Part shown: piece after piece, positions 1 to 10,419 of the stretch
Position numbering within the stretch: position 1 is the first letter of the stretch
Layout: each line of letters begins with the position of its first letter
Assembly: GCF_024158125.1 (NCBI RefSeq)
Contig: NZ_JAMZFT010000002.1
Coordinates: forward strand, 62,001 to 126,000
From: Futiania mangrovi
GTDB lineage: Bacteria > Pseudomonadota > Alphaproteobacteria > Futianiales > Futianiaceae
Direction: 5' to 3'
DNA: 64,000 nucleotides
The notes under the pieces: generated by a model
What the model was told of the DNA's origin: nothing
Database searches by the model: none
The model's input: the letters and a program-made list of their open reading frames with translations, nothing else
Position numbers and translations under genes: made by a program

Positions 1-357
1 ATCGAGGCGATCCGCGAGATGGACGCGCAGAACCTCGCCTTTCCCGACGAGAGCTTCGACACCGTCGTCTCCATGTACACGATCACAGCGGTGCCGGATC
101 CGATCCGGGTCATGCAGGAGATCGTTCGCGTGACGAAGCCCGGCGGCACTATCGTCATCGTCAGCCATTTCCACAGCGGCCACCCGGTCTGGGGCCGGGT
201 CGAGAACCTGCTGACCCCGCTGACCCGCCGACTCGGCTGGCGGCCGGAACTCTCGCTCGACGCGATTGCGGCGGTCGAGGATGCGGAACTGCGCCAGCAG
301 CGCCGCCTGGGCCTGCTCAATCTGTTCAGTGTCGTGGAGTTTGTCCGCGCCGGCTGA
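1..357 (+). CDS. pmtA: phosphatidylethanolamine N-methyltransferase, C-terminal part
   Basis: The gene runs in from outside the window, and only the last 118 codons are visible. The segment has the later part of a class I SAM-dependent methyltransferase fold: an acidic DAQNLAFPDESFDTVV stretch (motif II region) followed by a VTKPGGTIVIVSHF strand (motif III). After that comes a tail with VENLLTPLTRRLGWRPELSLD, a pattern I associate with the bacterial PmtA group that methylates phosphatidylethanolamine towards phosphatidylcholine at the membrane. The SAM-binding glycine loop is missing because it lies upstream. The PmtA assignment is by pattern only; another small methyltransferase of the UbiE/PmtA type is the alternative. 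Confidence 0.75.
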   Translation: MEAIREMDAQNLAFPDESFDTVVSMYTITAVPDPIRVMQEIVRVTKPGGTIVIVSHFHSGHPVWGRVENLLTPLTRRLGWRPELSLDAIAAVEDAELRQQRRLGLLNLFSVVEFVRAG

Positions 358-490
358 GACGCGGGCCGGAACAGCAGCGCGCGGTGCTGCAGCGCAGCAT
401 AAAAAAACCGTTTTACAGTCACAAATCGGTAACGTAGCCTTTTGATACACGGGAGATGAACAGCACCTTGCTCCCCTCCATGCACATTCT

Positions 491-510
491 GGCGTAACGC
501 ACGTTACGCC
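491..510. promoter_or_regulatory. perfect inverted repeat upstream of the 1262-aa orphan
   Basis: GGCGTAAC and GTTACGCC form perfect 8-base arms around a GCAC spacer. The site ends 67 bases before the ATG of the large orphan gene, in a 220-base gap whose left part is A/T-richer (aaaaaaccgttttacag). The size and symmetry fit a dimeric repressor or activator site. The cognate protein is unknown. Confidence 0.5.
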
Positions 511-577
511 CTGACAGCGAAACACCCCGGGTTCCACGCGGGGGTCACTGGGTCTGTTGTTTGTTGGAGGGTTGATC

Positions 578-3500
578 ATGGTCGATGTTACCGGCAGCGG
601 TGTCGGAACGGAGTCCCATTCGTTCGGCGCCGAGGATCCGAACGAAGAGTTCACGCTTGAAAGCCCTGACGTTTCCCCTGCCCCCGAGGTGCCGCCTGCC
701 GATGCAGGTGCGGACGTTTACGGCGCGGGTATCCCCGCCGACGAAACCCCACCTTCTCCAACGGACACCGGCGCGATGCCGGACGAGCCCTTGCTCATCG
801 CCGACGCGGGGACCGGCAGCCCTGATGACGTCTCGCAGCCGGAGTCGACGGGGCCGCAGGTCCAGATGCCGGGCGAGGGAGTGGACGACTTCTCCTTCTC
901 CGGGCCACGGGTCGTCAACGTGGGCGGGTATGCACCGCCGCCCCAGGACGATTTCACACCCAACCCCTCGATGCAGCGTGCCTTGCAGGGCGCCACGCGC
1001 GATCCCTTCCTCGACGTGCTGGACGGCACCGCGCCGCCACCCGCGCAGATCCCGATGCCTTCGGTCGACTGGGACGCGCCTGCCGACCTGCCGGATACGG
1101 TGACCTACGGCGATCCCTTCACGCCGCTGACGCCGGGGACGCAGCCCACGAACCTCATCACCGGTGAGACGATCCAGAACCCGATGGATGTGGACGGCGC
1201 GCTCGACGACATCCGCGCGATGCCCGGTATCGCGCCGAGCCAGCCGAGCCAGACTGCCAGCGGCACGGGCAGCGGCACGGGCGGCGGCACGGGCGGCGGC
1301 ACGGGCGGCGGCACGGGCGGCGGCCCCGTCATCAGCGACCTTGCGCTTATCGACCCGGTGACCGGCGAGTTGCCGCCCGATCCGCGTGCATCGCTTCAGA
1401 CTGTCTATACCGACCCGAACACGGTTCGTATCGGCGCGCTGCCGGAGGGCTATGTGTTCCCCGAGCCGGACGACAGACCGGCAAACCCGGCGCTGCGCTT
1501 CGCGGCAGGCTTCGCGCACCAGACGGCGTCCAATGTTGCGGAACTCGGCCGTCTCGGCGGCGGGATGCTCGACATGGCTATGACCGGCCTCGGCGCCGCG
1601 GGCAGCCCGGGCCTCGACGGCTCGGTCAATGCGCGCGGGCTCGTCAACAATGGGGTCGTCCCGGTGGACTCGGGCCTGCAGGACGCTGCCCAGTCCTACC
1701 AGGCACAGATCGACTACACCTATGGCGGTCCGAACGGCGCCTGGATGCAGAGCCAGGAATTCGGCGACGGCGCGATGACGCAGCGCGTCGCCGACCTCGG
1801 AATCGCCGTGATACCGGCAGCGGCGGCGACCTCTCTCTCGGCGGGCCGCAATGTGGGTCGGATCGACGACGCACTCGATGCGAGCCTCGTCGCAGGAATC
1901 GACGGTGTCGAACTGCTTCCCCGCGGCACCACCCAGCCGACCGTCGGCCCGCGTCCGCAAGCCGGCCCCACGGCGAACCTGGGCGCTCTCGACAATGCCG
2001 GCGGAACGGTTCCGCTGCGCACACAGACCGGGCCCGGGGCGAATCTCGGTGCGCTGGACAATGCCCCGCCACCCCGCGACATCGGCCTGCAAACGGCGCG
2101 GCCGCAAGCCGCACCGAACGGCAACACGCTGTTCCCCGATCAGCTTCCCTTGCCGGACGACATCCGGGCGTCCCGTCCGCTTGGCGATCAGTCGGCAATC
2201 GTGCCGAGCGACCGCATGGTCGGCGTGACCTACACCGACAATGGCGTGCCCCTGACCCAGTCCGGGCCGGTCTCTGGCTCCGATACCTCCCTGGTCGAGC
2301 AGGCGAGGGTCAGCACCTTCCAGAACCTGAACCCCAAGACCGGCGCGGCAGAGACGCGCTATGTCGTCAACGGTGGCTTCCAGGGCATGTCTGACGGGAT
2401 CCAGCAGCAGGTCGTCGAGGCGCTGCCGCAATGGAACCCGAGAACCTATGCCGGCAAGTCGCCGGACGAGATCTCCGCGATCCTCAACCGGCCCGGCCGC
2501 GAAGTCTTCGTGGTCACCGATGCCAACGGAGATGTCGGCGGCATTGCCGCACTGATGCCGACCGAAGCGCGCATGACCGACGGGACGACAGGGACGGTCC
2601 AGTACCTCGGCCAGGTCGCGGGCGGACGGAACGTGCCGGGCGCCGGCACGCAGGCGACGCGCGAGGCGGTGGAAACCGCTCTCGCACGCGGCGACCATGT
2701 GGTTGCCTACACCACGGGCGCCGAGAACGTGATCGAGCGCGGCATCTACAGCCCACAGACAGCGATGGGCCGCGCACCCGACTGGGTGACACTAAGCGAC
2801 CCGAATGCGGTACATGGCGGACCCTTCCCGCTGCTCGACGATGCCGGGAACCCGGTCATCCATCCCAAGACCGGCGAGCCCGTGATGGTGCCCGTGCAGA
2901 ACGGCGGCGGGGGCAGCCAGACCCAGCTGATCTTCGGCTACACCCCGGATGGCGCGACGAGCGTACCGGTGAGCTTCGACGTGCCGGGCGCGAACCAGAG
3001 TCTGCGGGGCATCGGAACGACATTCCCCGATCCCATGAACCCGCCGGACTTCAATCCCTACCAGTCCAATGCGGACACGCTCTTCGGCGGTGACGGAACG
3101 CCTCCCTCCGGCCCCGGCGGCGGCAGCGGCGGCCCGACCTCCTATACGGGGCCCGATGGCCTGACCTATTCGGTGGGCGACACCGGCTATCCGGCGGCCG
3201 GCCAACGGGCGGGACCGCTCGGCTTCGACGACCTGACCTATTCGGACGTCTCCCAGGGGGTGGGCGACCTGCCGCAGATCAGCGACCTTGCCTACCGCAA
3301 CATCAATGGCGTGGGGGCAGCCGCCTACCGTCAGCACGTCGCGCAGCCGATCGACAATTTCGTGACGAACCAGGTGCTGCAGCCGCTGGCCCAGACGCCG
3401 GTGGGCCAGGCGGTCGGCCAGGCCGCGGACACGCTGTCTGCACAATGGAATACGGCGGCCACGGCCTTCCAGCAGACGCCCCCGGGACAGGTCGCCACAT

Positions 3501-4366
3501 CGGCTTACAACGCCACCCTTGGCAACGACGCCTTCTGGGATGGCATAGCCACGGCCAACGGCCACGCCAAGCAATCGATCAAGGTGGCCGGCGCGGCGAC
3601 GGTGGCGACACTCGCCATCGCGGCGGAGAACGGCACGCTGGTGCAGGGCACCGCGACCGCCGGCGACCCCAACGCCCCGGCCGAGGCGCAGGCGGTCCGG
3701 CGCGCCCTCAACATTCCGAAGGGCCTCGAGTTCCAGTATTTCTATGCGGAGATCCCGGGGGTCCCGGGCGGCCGGGCGCTTGCGGGCTTCGGCGCAGGCG
3801 AAGGCGTGGTCCTTCCGCCGTCGCTCGGACCGGGCCAGCCGGGTGCACAGCCCTGGATCGGCCCCTCGACAGCCAAGCAGCAGATCACGGCAACCTCCAC
3901 CGCTGTGGCGACCGGACCCATTGCGCAGTTCGGGTGGTCGTTCGGCACGACCAACTACAACATGTCGCAAACGGCCAATGCGACGCTCGGCCGGGTCGGT
4001 GTCAACTTCCCGCGCGCCGACGTCGGGCCCGGGGCTGGCGGCGCGTCACTGAGCGCGCTGGCGGCGGCAGACGTTGCAAGCTTCGGCTATGCGACCGTCG
4101 TGAACGCGGGGCCGGGGGCCGTCCTGATCGGGCGCGACCGCGATCCTGTGTCGCCGAAGATGGCAATCGGAACCTCGCAGTTCCAGATCGATCCTACGGT
4201 CGAGGGCCGGACCAGCGCGATCTACCCGGTGTTCAGCTTCAACACGGGTTACAACCCGGATGCGCCGGACGCGCAAGCGCTGGGCAATGCCTGGGACGGC
4301 ATCGTCGACGGCGGGAGGCAGCTCTACCAGGACCTCGAGGACTGGGCGACGGGCGGCAGCAACTGA
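578..4366 (+). CDS. very large orphan protein, Pro/Gly-rich, possible GNAT-like segment
   Basis: I do not recognise this 1262-residue protein. The ATG at 578 is chosen because TTGGAGGG ends 7 bases before it; an in-frame TTG at 557 lies upstream of that site. The N-terminal 250 residues are acidic and proline-rich, and end in a glycine/threonine tract built from four 12-base repeats (about residues 228-250). Residues about 320-430 are more hydrophobic, with Ala/Gly-rich helices. Around 640-740, a beta strand ending GGIAALMPTE, a YLGQVA strand and VPGAGTQATREAVETALARG resemble the acetyl-CoA-binding motif A of GNAT acetyltransferases; this is a weak resemblance. The C-terminal third is again low complexity. 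No signal peptide, RTX repeat or clear transmembrane pair is seen. It is a single-gene unit with its own palindrome and terminator. A secreted toxin-like or surface protein is possible but not shown. Confidence 0.85.
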   Translation: MVDVTGSGVGTESHSFGAEDPNEEFTLESPDVSPAPEVPPADAGADVYGAGIPADETPPSPTDTGAMPDEPLLIADAGTGSPDDVSQPESTGPQVQMPGEGVDDFSFSGPRVVNVGGYAPPPQDDFTPNPSMQRALQGATRDPFLDVLDGTAPPPAQIPMPSVDWDAPADLPDTVTYGDPFTPLTPGTQPTNLITGETIQNPMDVDGALDDIRAMPGIAPSQPSQTASGTGSGTGGGTGGGTGGGTGGGPVISDLALIDPVTGELPPDPRASLQTVYTDPNTVRIGALPEGYVFPEPDDRPANPALRFAAGFAHQTASNVAELGRLGGGMLDMAMTGLGAAGSPGLDGSVNARGLVNNGVVPVDSGLQDAAQSYQAQIDYTYGGPNGAWMQSQEFGDGAMTQRVADLGIAVIPAAAATSLSAGRNVGRIDDALDASLVAGIDGVELLPRGTTQPTVGPRPQAGPTANLGALDNAGGTVPLRTQTGPGANLGALDNAPPPRDIGLQTARPQAAPNGNTLFPDQLPLPDDIRASRPLGDQSAIVPSDRMVGVTYTDNGVPLTQSGPVSGSDTSLVEQARVSTFQNLNPKTGAAETRYVVNGGFQGMSDGIQQQVVEALPQWNPRTYAGKSPDEISAILNRPGREVFVVTDANGDVGGIAALMPTEARMTDGTTGTVQYLGQVAGGRNVPGAGTQATREAVETALARGDHVVAYTTGAENVIERGIYSPQTAMGRAPDWVTLSDPNAVHGGPFPLLDDAGNPVIHPKTGEPVMVPVQNGGGGSQTQLIFGYTPDGATSVPVSFDVPGANQSLRGIGTTFPDPMNPPDFNPYQSNADTLFGGDGTPPSGPGGGSGGPTSYTGPDGLTYSVGDTGYPAAGQRAGPLGFDDLTYSDVSQGVGDLPQISDLAYRNINGVGAAAYRQHVAQPIDNFVTNQVLQPLAQTPVGQAVGQAADTLSAQWNTAATAFQQTPPGQVATSAYNATLGNDAFWDGIATANGHAKQSIKVAGAATVATLAIAAENGTLVQGTATAGDPNAPAEAQAVRRALNIPKGLEFQYFYAEIPGVPGGRALAGFGAGEGVVLPPSLGPGQPGAQPWIGPSTAKQQITATSTAVATGPIAQFGWSFGTTNYNMSQTANATLGRVGVNFPRADVGPGAGGASLSALAAADVASFGYATVVNAGPGAVLIGRDRDPVSPKMAIGTSQFQIDPTVEGRTSAIYPVFSFNTGYNPDAPDAQALGNAWDGIVDGGRQLYQDLEDWATGGSN
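1273..1326 (+). repeat. 12-base tandem repeats coding a Gly/Thr linker
   Basis: Four near-perfect copies of GGCACGGGCGGC lie in frame inside the large orphan and encode a GTGG-type flexible tract. Because the unit is a multiple of three, changes in copy number would alter linker length without a frameshift. Confidence 0.85.
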
Positions 4367-4388
4367 CGCCTGTACACTTGCGGCAACG

Positions 4389-4423
4389 AAAAAGGCCGGC
4401 TGGGATCACCAGCCGGCCTTTTT
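4389..4423. terminator. bidirectional intrinsic terminator
   Basis: AAAAAGGCCGGCTGG and its exact complement flank a GATCA loop. The stem is GC-rich and followed by T runs when read on either strand. It lies between the convergent large orphan and the fadJ-type gene, so it can end both transcripts. Confidence 0.95.
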
Positions 4424-4445
4424 CTTCGTATCGCGCGCGTGGGCT

Positions 4446-6713
<2,268 letters not shown>

Positions 6714-6758
6714 GGGTGTTCCTTCCCTCAGGTGTCTCTGCCGGTCCGCCAGCCGCCG

Positions 6759-7220
6759 TCAGGCGTAGGGGCTGCCGTCCTTGTGCGTGAAGCGGAAACC
6801 GCGCTCGTCCTTCACCGCGGCGAGGTCGTCGTCGGGGTAATGCGCGCGTTCCACCGGGCTGCGGGCGCCGATCTCGAGATAGTGCGCCGGGCGGTCCGAG
6901 CGGTTGACGAGCTGATGGCCGTCCGCGACGCCCGCCTTGAAGCCCGCCGCATCGCCCGCGCGCAGCACCGTCTCGCCGCCATCCTCGACGAGCACCAGTT
7001 CGCCGTCGAGGACATAGACGAACTCGTCCTCCCGCTCGTGCCAGTGGCGCAGCGCGCTCGCCGCGCCTGGCTCGAGCCGCGTGAGATTGACCCCGAACTG
7101 GTCGAGACCCACCGCATTGCCGAGCCGCTTGCGCATCCTGCCGGCGACGGTCCCGGCGAAGGGCGCCGGATAGCCCCAGCCGCCAGTCCACTCCATCGCA
7201 CCGATATCGATCCTAGGCAT
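6759..7220 (-). CDS. cupin domain protein in the beta-oxidation operon
   Basis: This 153-residue protein has a single cupin barrel: RHWHEREDEFVYVLDGELVLV is a cupin motif 1 with its His and Glu metal ligands, and the later DGHQLVNRSDRPAHYLEIG corresponds to motif 2. Many cupins of this look bind a metal, and some act on sugars or small acids, but the substrate cannot be read here. The ATG at 7220 overlaps the thiolase stop (ATGA), so translation is coupled. A longer frame upstream of this codon exists but runs inside thiolase. Its place between thiolase and FadJ suggests a job linked to acyl-CoA breakdown; that is inference. Confidence 0.88.
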   Translation of the reverse strand: MPRIDIGAMEWTGGWGYPAPFAGTVAGRMRKRLGNAVGLDQFGVNLTRLEPGAASALRHWHEREDEFVYVLDGELVLVEDGGETVLRAGDAAGFKAGVADGHQLVNRSDRPAHYLEIGARSPVERAHYPDDDLAAVKDERGFRFTHKDGSPYA

Positions 7221-8431
7221 CACACACGCTCGATGATCGTCGCCGTCCCCATGCCGGCCCCGATGCACAGCGTGACGAGGGCCGTTTCCTTGCCGGACCG
7301 CTCAAGCTCGTCCAGCACCGTGCCGAAGATCATCGCGCCGGTCGCACCCAGCGGGTGGCCCATGGCGATGGCACCGCCGTTCACATTCATCTTGTCGTGC
7401 GGGATGTCGAGCGCCTGCATGTAGCGCAGGACGACCGATGCGAACGCCTCGTTCAGCTCGAACAGATCGATGTCCGCCGTGGTCATGCCGGCCTTCTTCA
7501 GGAGCTTCTGCGTCACGTCGACGGGCCCCGTCAGCATGATCGTCGGCTCCGACCCGATGGAGGTGAAGGCGCGGATGCGGGCGCGCGGCTTCATGCCGTG
7601 CTTCTCGCCCGCTTCCTTGCTGCCGAGCAGCACCGCGCCCGACCCGTCGACGATGCCGGAGGAGTTGCCCGCGTGGTGCACGTGGTCGATGCGCTCGATC
7701 TCCGGGTAGCGCTGGATGGCGACGGAGTCGAAGCCCGGCATCCCCTCGCCGATCCCCTGGAAGGAGGGCTTGAGCGCGCCCAGCGACTGCATGGTCGTTT
7801 CCGCGCGCATGTGCTCGTCATGGTCGAGGATGGTCAGCCCGTTGTCGTCGTGCACCGGCACGATGGACTTGGCAAACCGCCCCTCCTCCCACGAGCGCTG
7901 GGCGCGCTTCTGGCTCTCGACCGAATAGGCGTCGACGTCGTCGCGGCTGAACCCGTACTTGGTCGCGATCAGGTCGGCGGAGATGCCCTGCGGCACGAAA
8001 TAGAGCGGGATCGCGCACTCCGGATCGACCGCCCACGCGCCGCCGTCGGAGCCCATGGGCACCCGGCTCATCGACTCCACCCCGCCGCCTATGGCGAGGT
8101 CGGAGGCGCCCGAGATCACCTGCGCGGCCGCCATGTTGATCGCCTCGAGTCCGGACGCGCAGAACCGGTTGACCTGTACGCCGGACGTCTGCTCCCCCAG
8201 TCCCGACAGCAGCGTCGCCGTGCGGGCGATGTCCGCGCCCTGCTCGCCGATCGGCATGACGCAGCCCATGACCACGTCGTCGACGGCGTTCTCGGGCAGG
8301 CTGTTGCGATCCTTCAACGCGCTGAGCACGCCCGTGGCGAGCTTGACGGACGGAACCTCGTGCAGGCTGCCGTCCTTGCGGCCCTTGCCGCGCGGCGTGC
8401 GCACGGCGTCGTAGACATAAGCGTCGGCCAT
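7220..8431 (-). CDS. fadA: acetyl-CoA C-acyltransferase (3-ketoacyl-CoA thiolase)
   Basis: This enzyme cleaves 3-ketoacyl-CoA with CoA, the last step of each beta-oxidation turn. At 403 residues it has the normal thiolase length. The nucleophile is C91 in [10 protein letters not shown]. The His of [10 protein letters not shown] and the C-terminal Cys of LCIGAGMG complete the triad. The ATG at 8431 is preferred over an in-frame GTG at 8461 because GAGGAGG lies about 9 bases before it. It follows the acyl-CoA dehydrogenase gene by 67 bases and overlaps the cupin start by four. Confidence 0.95.
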   Translation of the reverse strand: MADAYVYDAVRTPRGKGRKDGSLHEVPSVKLATGVLSALKDRNSLPENAVDDVVMGCVMPIGEQGADIARTATLLSGLGEQTSGVQVNRFCASGLEAINMAAAQVISGASDLAIGGGVESMSRVPMGSDGGAWAVDPECAIPLYFVPQGISADLIATKYGFSRDDVDAYSVESQKRAQRSWEEGRFAKSIVPVHDDNGLTILDHDEHMRAETTMQSLGALKPSFQGIGEGMPGFDSVAIQRYPEIERIDHVHHAGNSSGIVDGSGAVLLGSKEAGEKHGMKPRARIRAFTSIGSEPTIMLTGPVDVTQKLLKKAGMTTADIDLFELNEAFASVVLRYMQALDIPHDKMNVNGGAIAMGHPLGATGAMIFGTVLDELERSGKETALVTLCIGAGMGTATIIERV

Positions 8432-8498
8432 CTGGTCGATCCTCCTCGTTCCCTCTGGCACCGGCGCGCCGGCCCGTTTCCGCCGTGGCGGCTTCGGG

Positions 8499-9653
8499 CT
8501 AGAGGCCGCGTCCGATGAGTTCCTTCATGATCTCGTTCGTGCCGCCGTAGATCTTCTGCACGCGGGCGTCGGCCCACATGCGCGCGATCGGATACTCGGT
8601 CATGTAACCATAGCCCCCGTGGAGTTGGAGGCACCGGTCGATCACATTGCATTGCAGGTCGGTGCAGACGAGCTTTGCCATGGCTGCGTGCTCGACGCCG
8701 AGACGGCCTTCCAGGTGCTCCTCGATCAGCCGGTCGACGAAGGCCCGCGCCGCGGTCACCCGCGCGGTACAGTCGGCCAGTTCGAAGCGGGTGTTCTGGA
8801 AATCCAGGATGCGCTTGCCGAAGGCCTTGCGCTCCTTCGTGTAGGCAACGGTGTGGGCGAGCGCCGTCTCCGCGCTTACCACGGCCATGTCCGCGATGAT
8901 CAGCCGTTCCTGGGGCAATTGCTGCATCAGCTGGACGAAGCCCTCCCCCTCGGCCCTACCCAGCAGGTTCGCGGTCGGCACGCGCACGTCCTCGAAGAAC
9001 AGTTCCGAGGTGTCCTGCGCCTTCATGCCGATCTTCTCGAGGTTCCGCCCGCGCGAGAAACCCGACGCCGCCTCGTCCGTCTCCACCACGATCAGGGAGA
9101 CGCCGCTCGCGCCGGCCGCCGGGTCGGTCTTGGCCACGACGATGATGAAATTCGCGGTCTGGCCGTTGGTGATGAAGGTCTTGGCGCCGTTGATCACGTA
9201 CTGGTTGCCGTCGAGCCGCGCGGTGGTCTTCACCGCCTGCAGGTCGGAGCCCGTGCCCGGCTCCGTCATCGCGATCGCGCCGACCATCTCGCCGCTGGCG
9301 AGTTTCGGAAGCCAGCGCCGCTTCTGCTCCTCCGTGCCATAGGCCGCGACATAGGGCGCGACGATGCCGGAATGGACCGAGTTCCCGAACCCGCTGATGC
9401 CGAGGGCGACCTGTGCGCCGTTGATCACGCTTTCATGCGCGTAGGTGCCGCCACCGCCGCCATAGTCCTCCGGAAGCCCGGCACACAAGAGGCCCGCCTC
9501 CCCCGCCTTGCGCCAGGCGTCGCGGTCGACGCAGCCTTGGCTCTCCCACCGCTCGTTGTGCGGCAGGAACTCTTCCGCGAAGAAGCGCCTGGCGGCATCC
9601 GCCAGGATCCGCAACTCCTCGGTCATCCAGCGCGAGGGAAGGGGCGCCGTCAT
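8499..9653 (-). CDS. acyl-CoA dehydrogenase, long-chain type
   Basis: This is a flavin-dependent acyl-CoA dehydrogenase of 384 residues, the first step of beta-oxidation. [11 protein letters not shown] (128-138) and the [16 protein letters not shown] region are the family flavin and substrate motifs. In the C-terminal motif [11 protein letters not shown] the position used as catalytic base by the MCAD group is glycine. A glutamate in QLPQERL (E249) sits where LCAD and isovaleryl-CoA dehydrogenases keep theirs, so this enzyme most likely uses the helix-G base and acts on long-chain or branched substrates. Its start overlaps the MerR gene stop (ATGA). Confidence 0.94.
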   Translation of the reverse strand: MTAPLPSRWMTEELRILADAARRFFAEEFLPHNERWESQGCVDRDAWRKAGEAGLLCAGLPEDYGGGGGTYAHESVINGAQVALGISGFGNSVHSGIVAPYVAAYGTEEQKRRWLPKLASGEMVGAIAMTEPGTGSDLQAVKTTARLDGNQYVINGAKTFITNGQTANFIIVVAKTDPAAGASGVSLIVVETDEAASGFSRGRNLEKIGMKAQDTSELFFEDVRVPTANLLGRAEGEGFVQLMQQLPQERLIIADMAVVSAETALAHTVAYTKERKAFGKRILDFQNTRFELADCTARVTAARAFVDRLIEEHLEGRLGVEHAAMAKLVCTDLQCNVIDRCLQLHGGYGYMTEYPIARMWADARVQKIYGGTNEIMKELIGRGL

Positions 9654-10048
9654 TCCGCCGCCTCCTCCGTATCCCCAAGTTCTGCCAGCCGTTCCCGGAT
9701 CTTGTCGCAGCCATCCTCAAGCTCGGCGATCGCATCCTGAAGCTCGTCGCGCTGTGCCTTGAGCGCGGCGATCCGGTCGCGCGACTTGGCAAGCGTCACG
9801 CGCAACTGCTCGATCCCGCCGTCCGGTTTCTCGTAGAGGTCAAGCATCTCCTTGATGTCTCGGAGCGAGAACCCGAACCGCTTGCCGCGGAGGATCAGGA
9901 TCAGCCGAGCCCGGTCCCGCGGGGCGTAGATGCGGGTTTGTCCGCGCCGCGCAGGCGTCAGCAGCCCCTTGTCCTCGTAGAAGCGGATCGCGCGGGGCGT
10001 CACGCCGAACTCCCGTGCCAGGTCACTGATGGAATAGGTCCGTGTCAT
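9650..10048 (-). CDS. MerR-family regulator, LiuR-like
   Basis: This 132-residue protein has an N-terminal winged helix (YSISDLAREFGVTPRAIRFY) and then a long coiled coil from about 75 to 125. It lacks the conserved metal-binding cysteines of CueR/MerR and so resembles the acyl-CoA-responsive LiuR group that controls branched-chain and fatty acid breakdown. It is the first gene of the beta-oxidation operon and is translationally coupled to acyl-CoA dehydrogenase. A palindrome of the right type lies 80 bases before its ATG, so it probably controls itself and the operon. Confidence 0.9.
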   Translation of the reverse strand: MTRTYSISDLAREFGVTPRAIRFYEDKGLLTPARRGQTRIYAPRDRARLILILRGKRFGFSLRDIKEMLDLYEKPDGGIEQLRVTLAKSRDRIAALKAQRDELQDAIAELEDGCDKIRERLAELGDTEEAAE

Positions 10049-10127
10049 CCGTCCGTTCTCCGCTCCAGCCCGGTCAGTGGGACAGCGCTGCGCAACCCAT
10101 ATTTCCCTTGCGTCACGGGGACGTTAT

Positions 10128-10143
10128 TTGACGCTTACGTCAA
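10128..10143. promoter_or_regulatory. LiuR-like operator for the beta-oxidation operon
   Basis: TTGACG-CTTA-CGTCAA is a perfect inverted repeat with a 4-base spacer. It closely follows the ACGT-centred palindromes known for LiuR-type MerR regulators in proteobacteria. It lies 80 bases upstream of the merR start. A further ACGTCAA-like half (caacgtcaa, 10141-10149) overlaps its right arm. Confidence 0.65.
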
Positions 10144-10303
10144 CGTCAATCCGCGTTCTGGCGGCGTTCTGGCGGCAGCGCCCGCTGCACGTTCCGCCTG
10201 CCGGTAGTACCATGAACAGGAGGGACTTTTTGCCCGGAACGACCGGGAGGGCCGCGGAGCACAAGGGCCTCGCGGGGATGGTCCTACCTGGGCTAGGATT
10301 TTG

Positions 10304-10325
10304 TTAACCAAACTGGACTAACCAT
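10304..10325 (+). promoter_or_regulatory. paired TTAACCAT-like boxes, possible CtrA half sites
   Basis: TTAACCAA (10304-10311) and CTAACCAT (10318-10325) are direct repeats 14 bases apart. Each differs by one base from the CtrA half site TTAACCAT of alphaproteobacteria. They lie about 100 bases before the start of a PodJ-like polarity gene, which would make cell-cycle control sensible. The match is short and may be chance. Confidence 0.35.
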
Positions 10326-10341
10326 GTCATACCGGTATGAC
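10326..10341. promoter_or_regulatory. 16-base perfect palindrome
   Basis: GTCATACCGGTATGAC is its own reverse complement. It sits directly after the TTAACCA-like boxes and 78 bases before the preferred start of the PodJ-like gene. It may be a dimeric regulator site; no family can be named. Confidence 0.45.
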
Positions 10342-10419
10342 CGGATGACAGTGATCTTCGGACCGCGGCGAGGCCCCATGACGGGCCGCTCCGGACCGAC
10401 CGCAAGACGGGGAACCGAC

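Larger units (their letters stand above)
10049..10419. other. 371-base divergent intergenic region
   Basis: This gap separates the MerR operon (left, minus) from the PodJ-like gene (right, plus). It holds the LiuR-like operator near 10128, two TTAACCA-like boxes near 10304-10325 and a 16-base palindrome at 10326-10341. No small gene or RNA was recognised in the rest. Confidence 0.6.

Noticed and set aside
1273-1326. Possible CRISPR-like repeat run
   Set aside because: The units are 12 bases, contiguous and in frame, with no spacers; they encode a Gly/Thr linker.
545-2698. Long open frame on the minus strand opposite the giant orphan
   Set aside because: It is Arg/Ala/Gly-rich with (ARAA) runs, lacks a ribosome site, and mirrors the plus-strand gene, as is common in GC-rich DNA.
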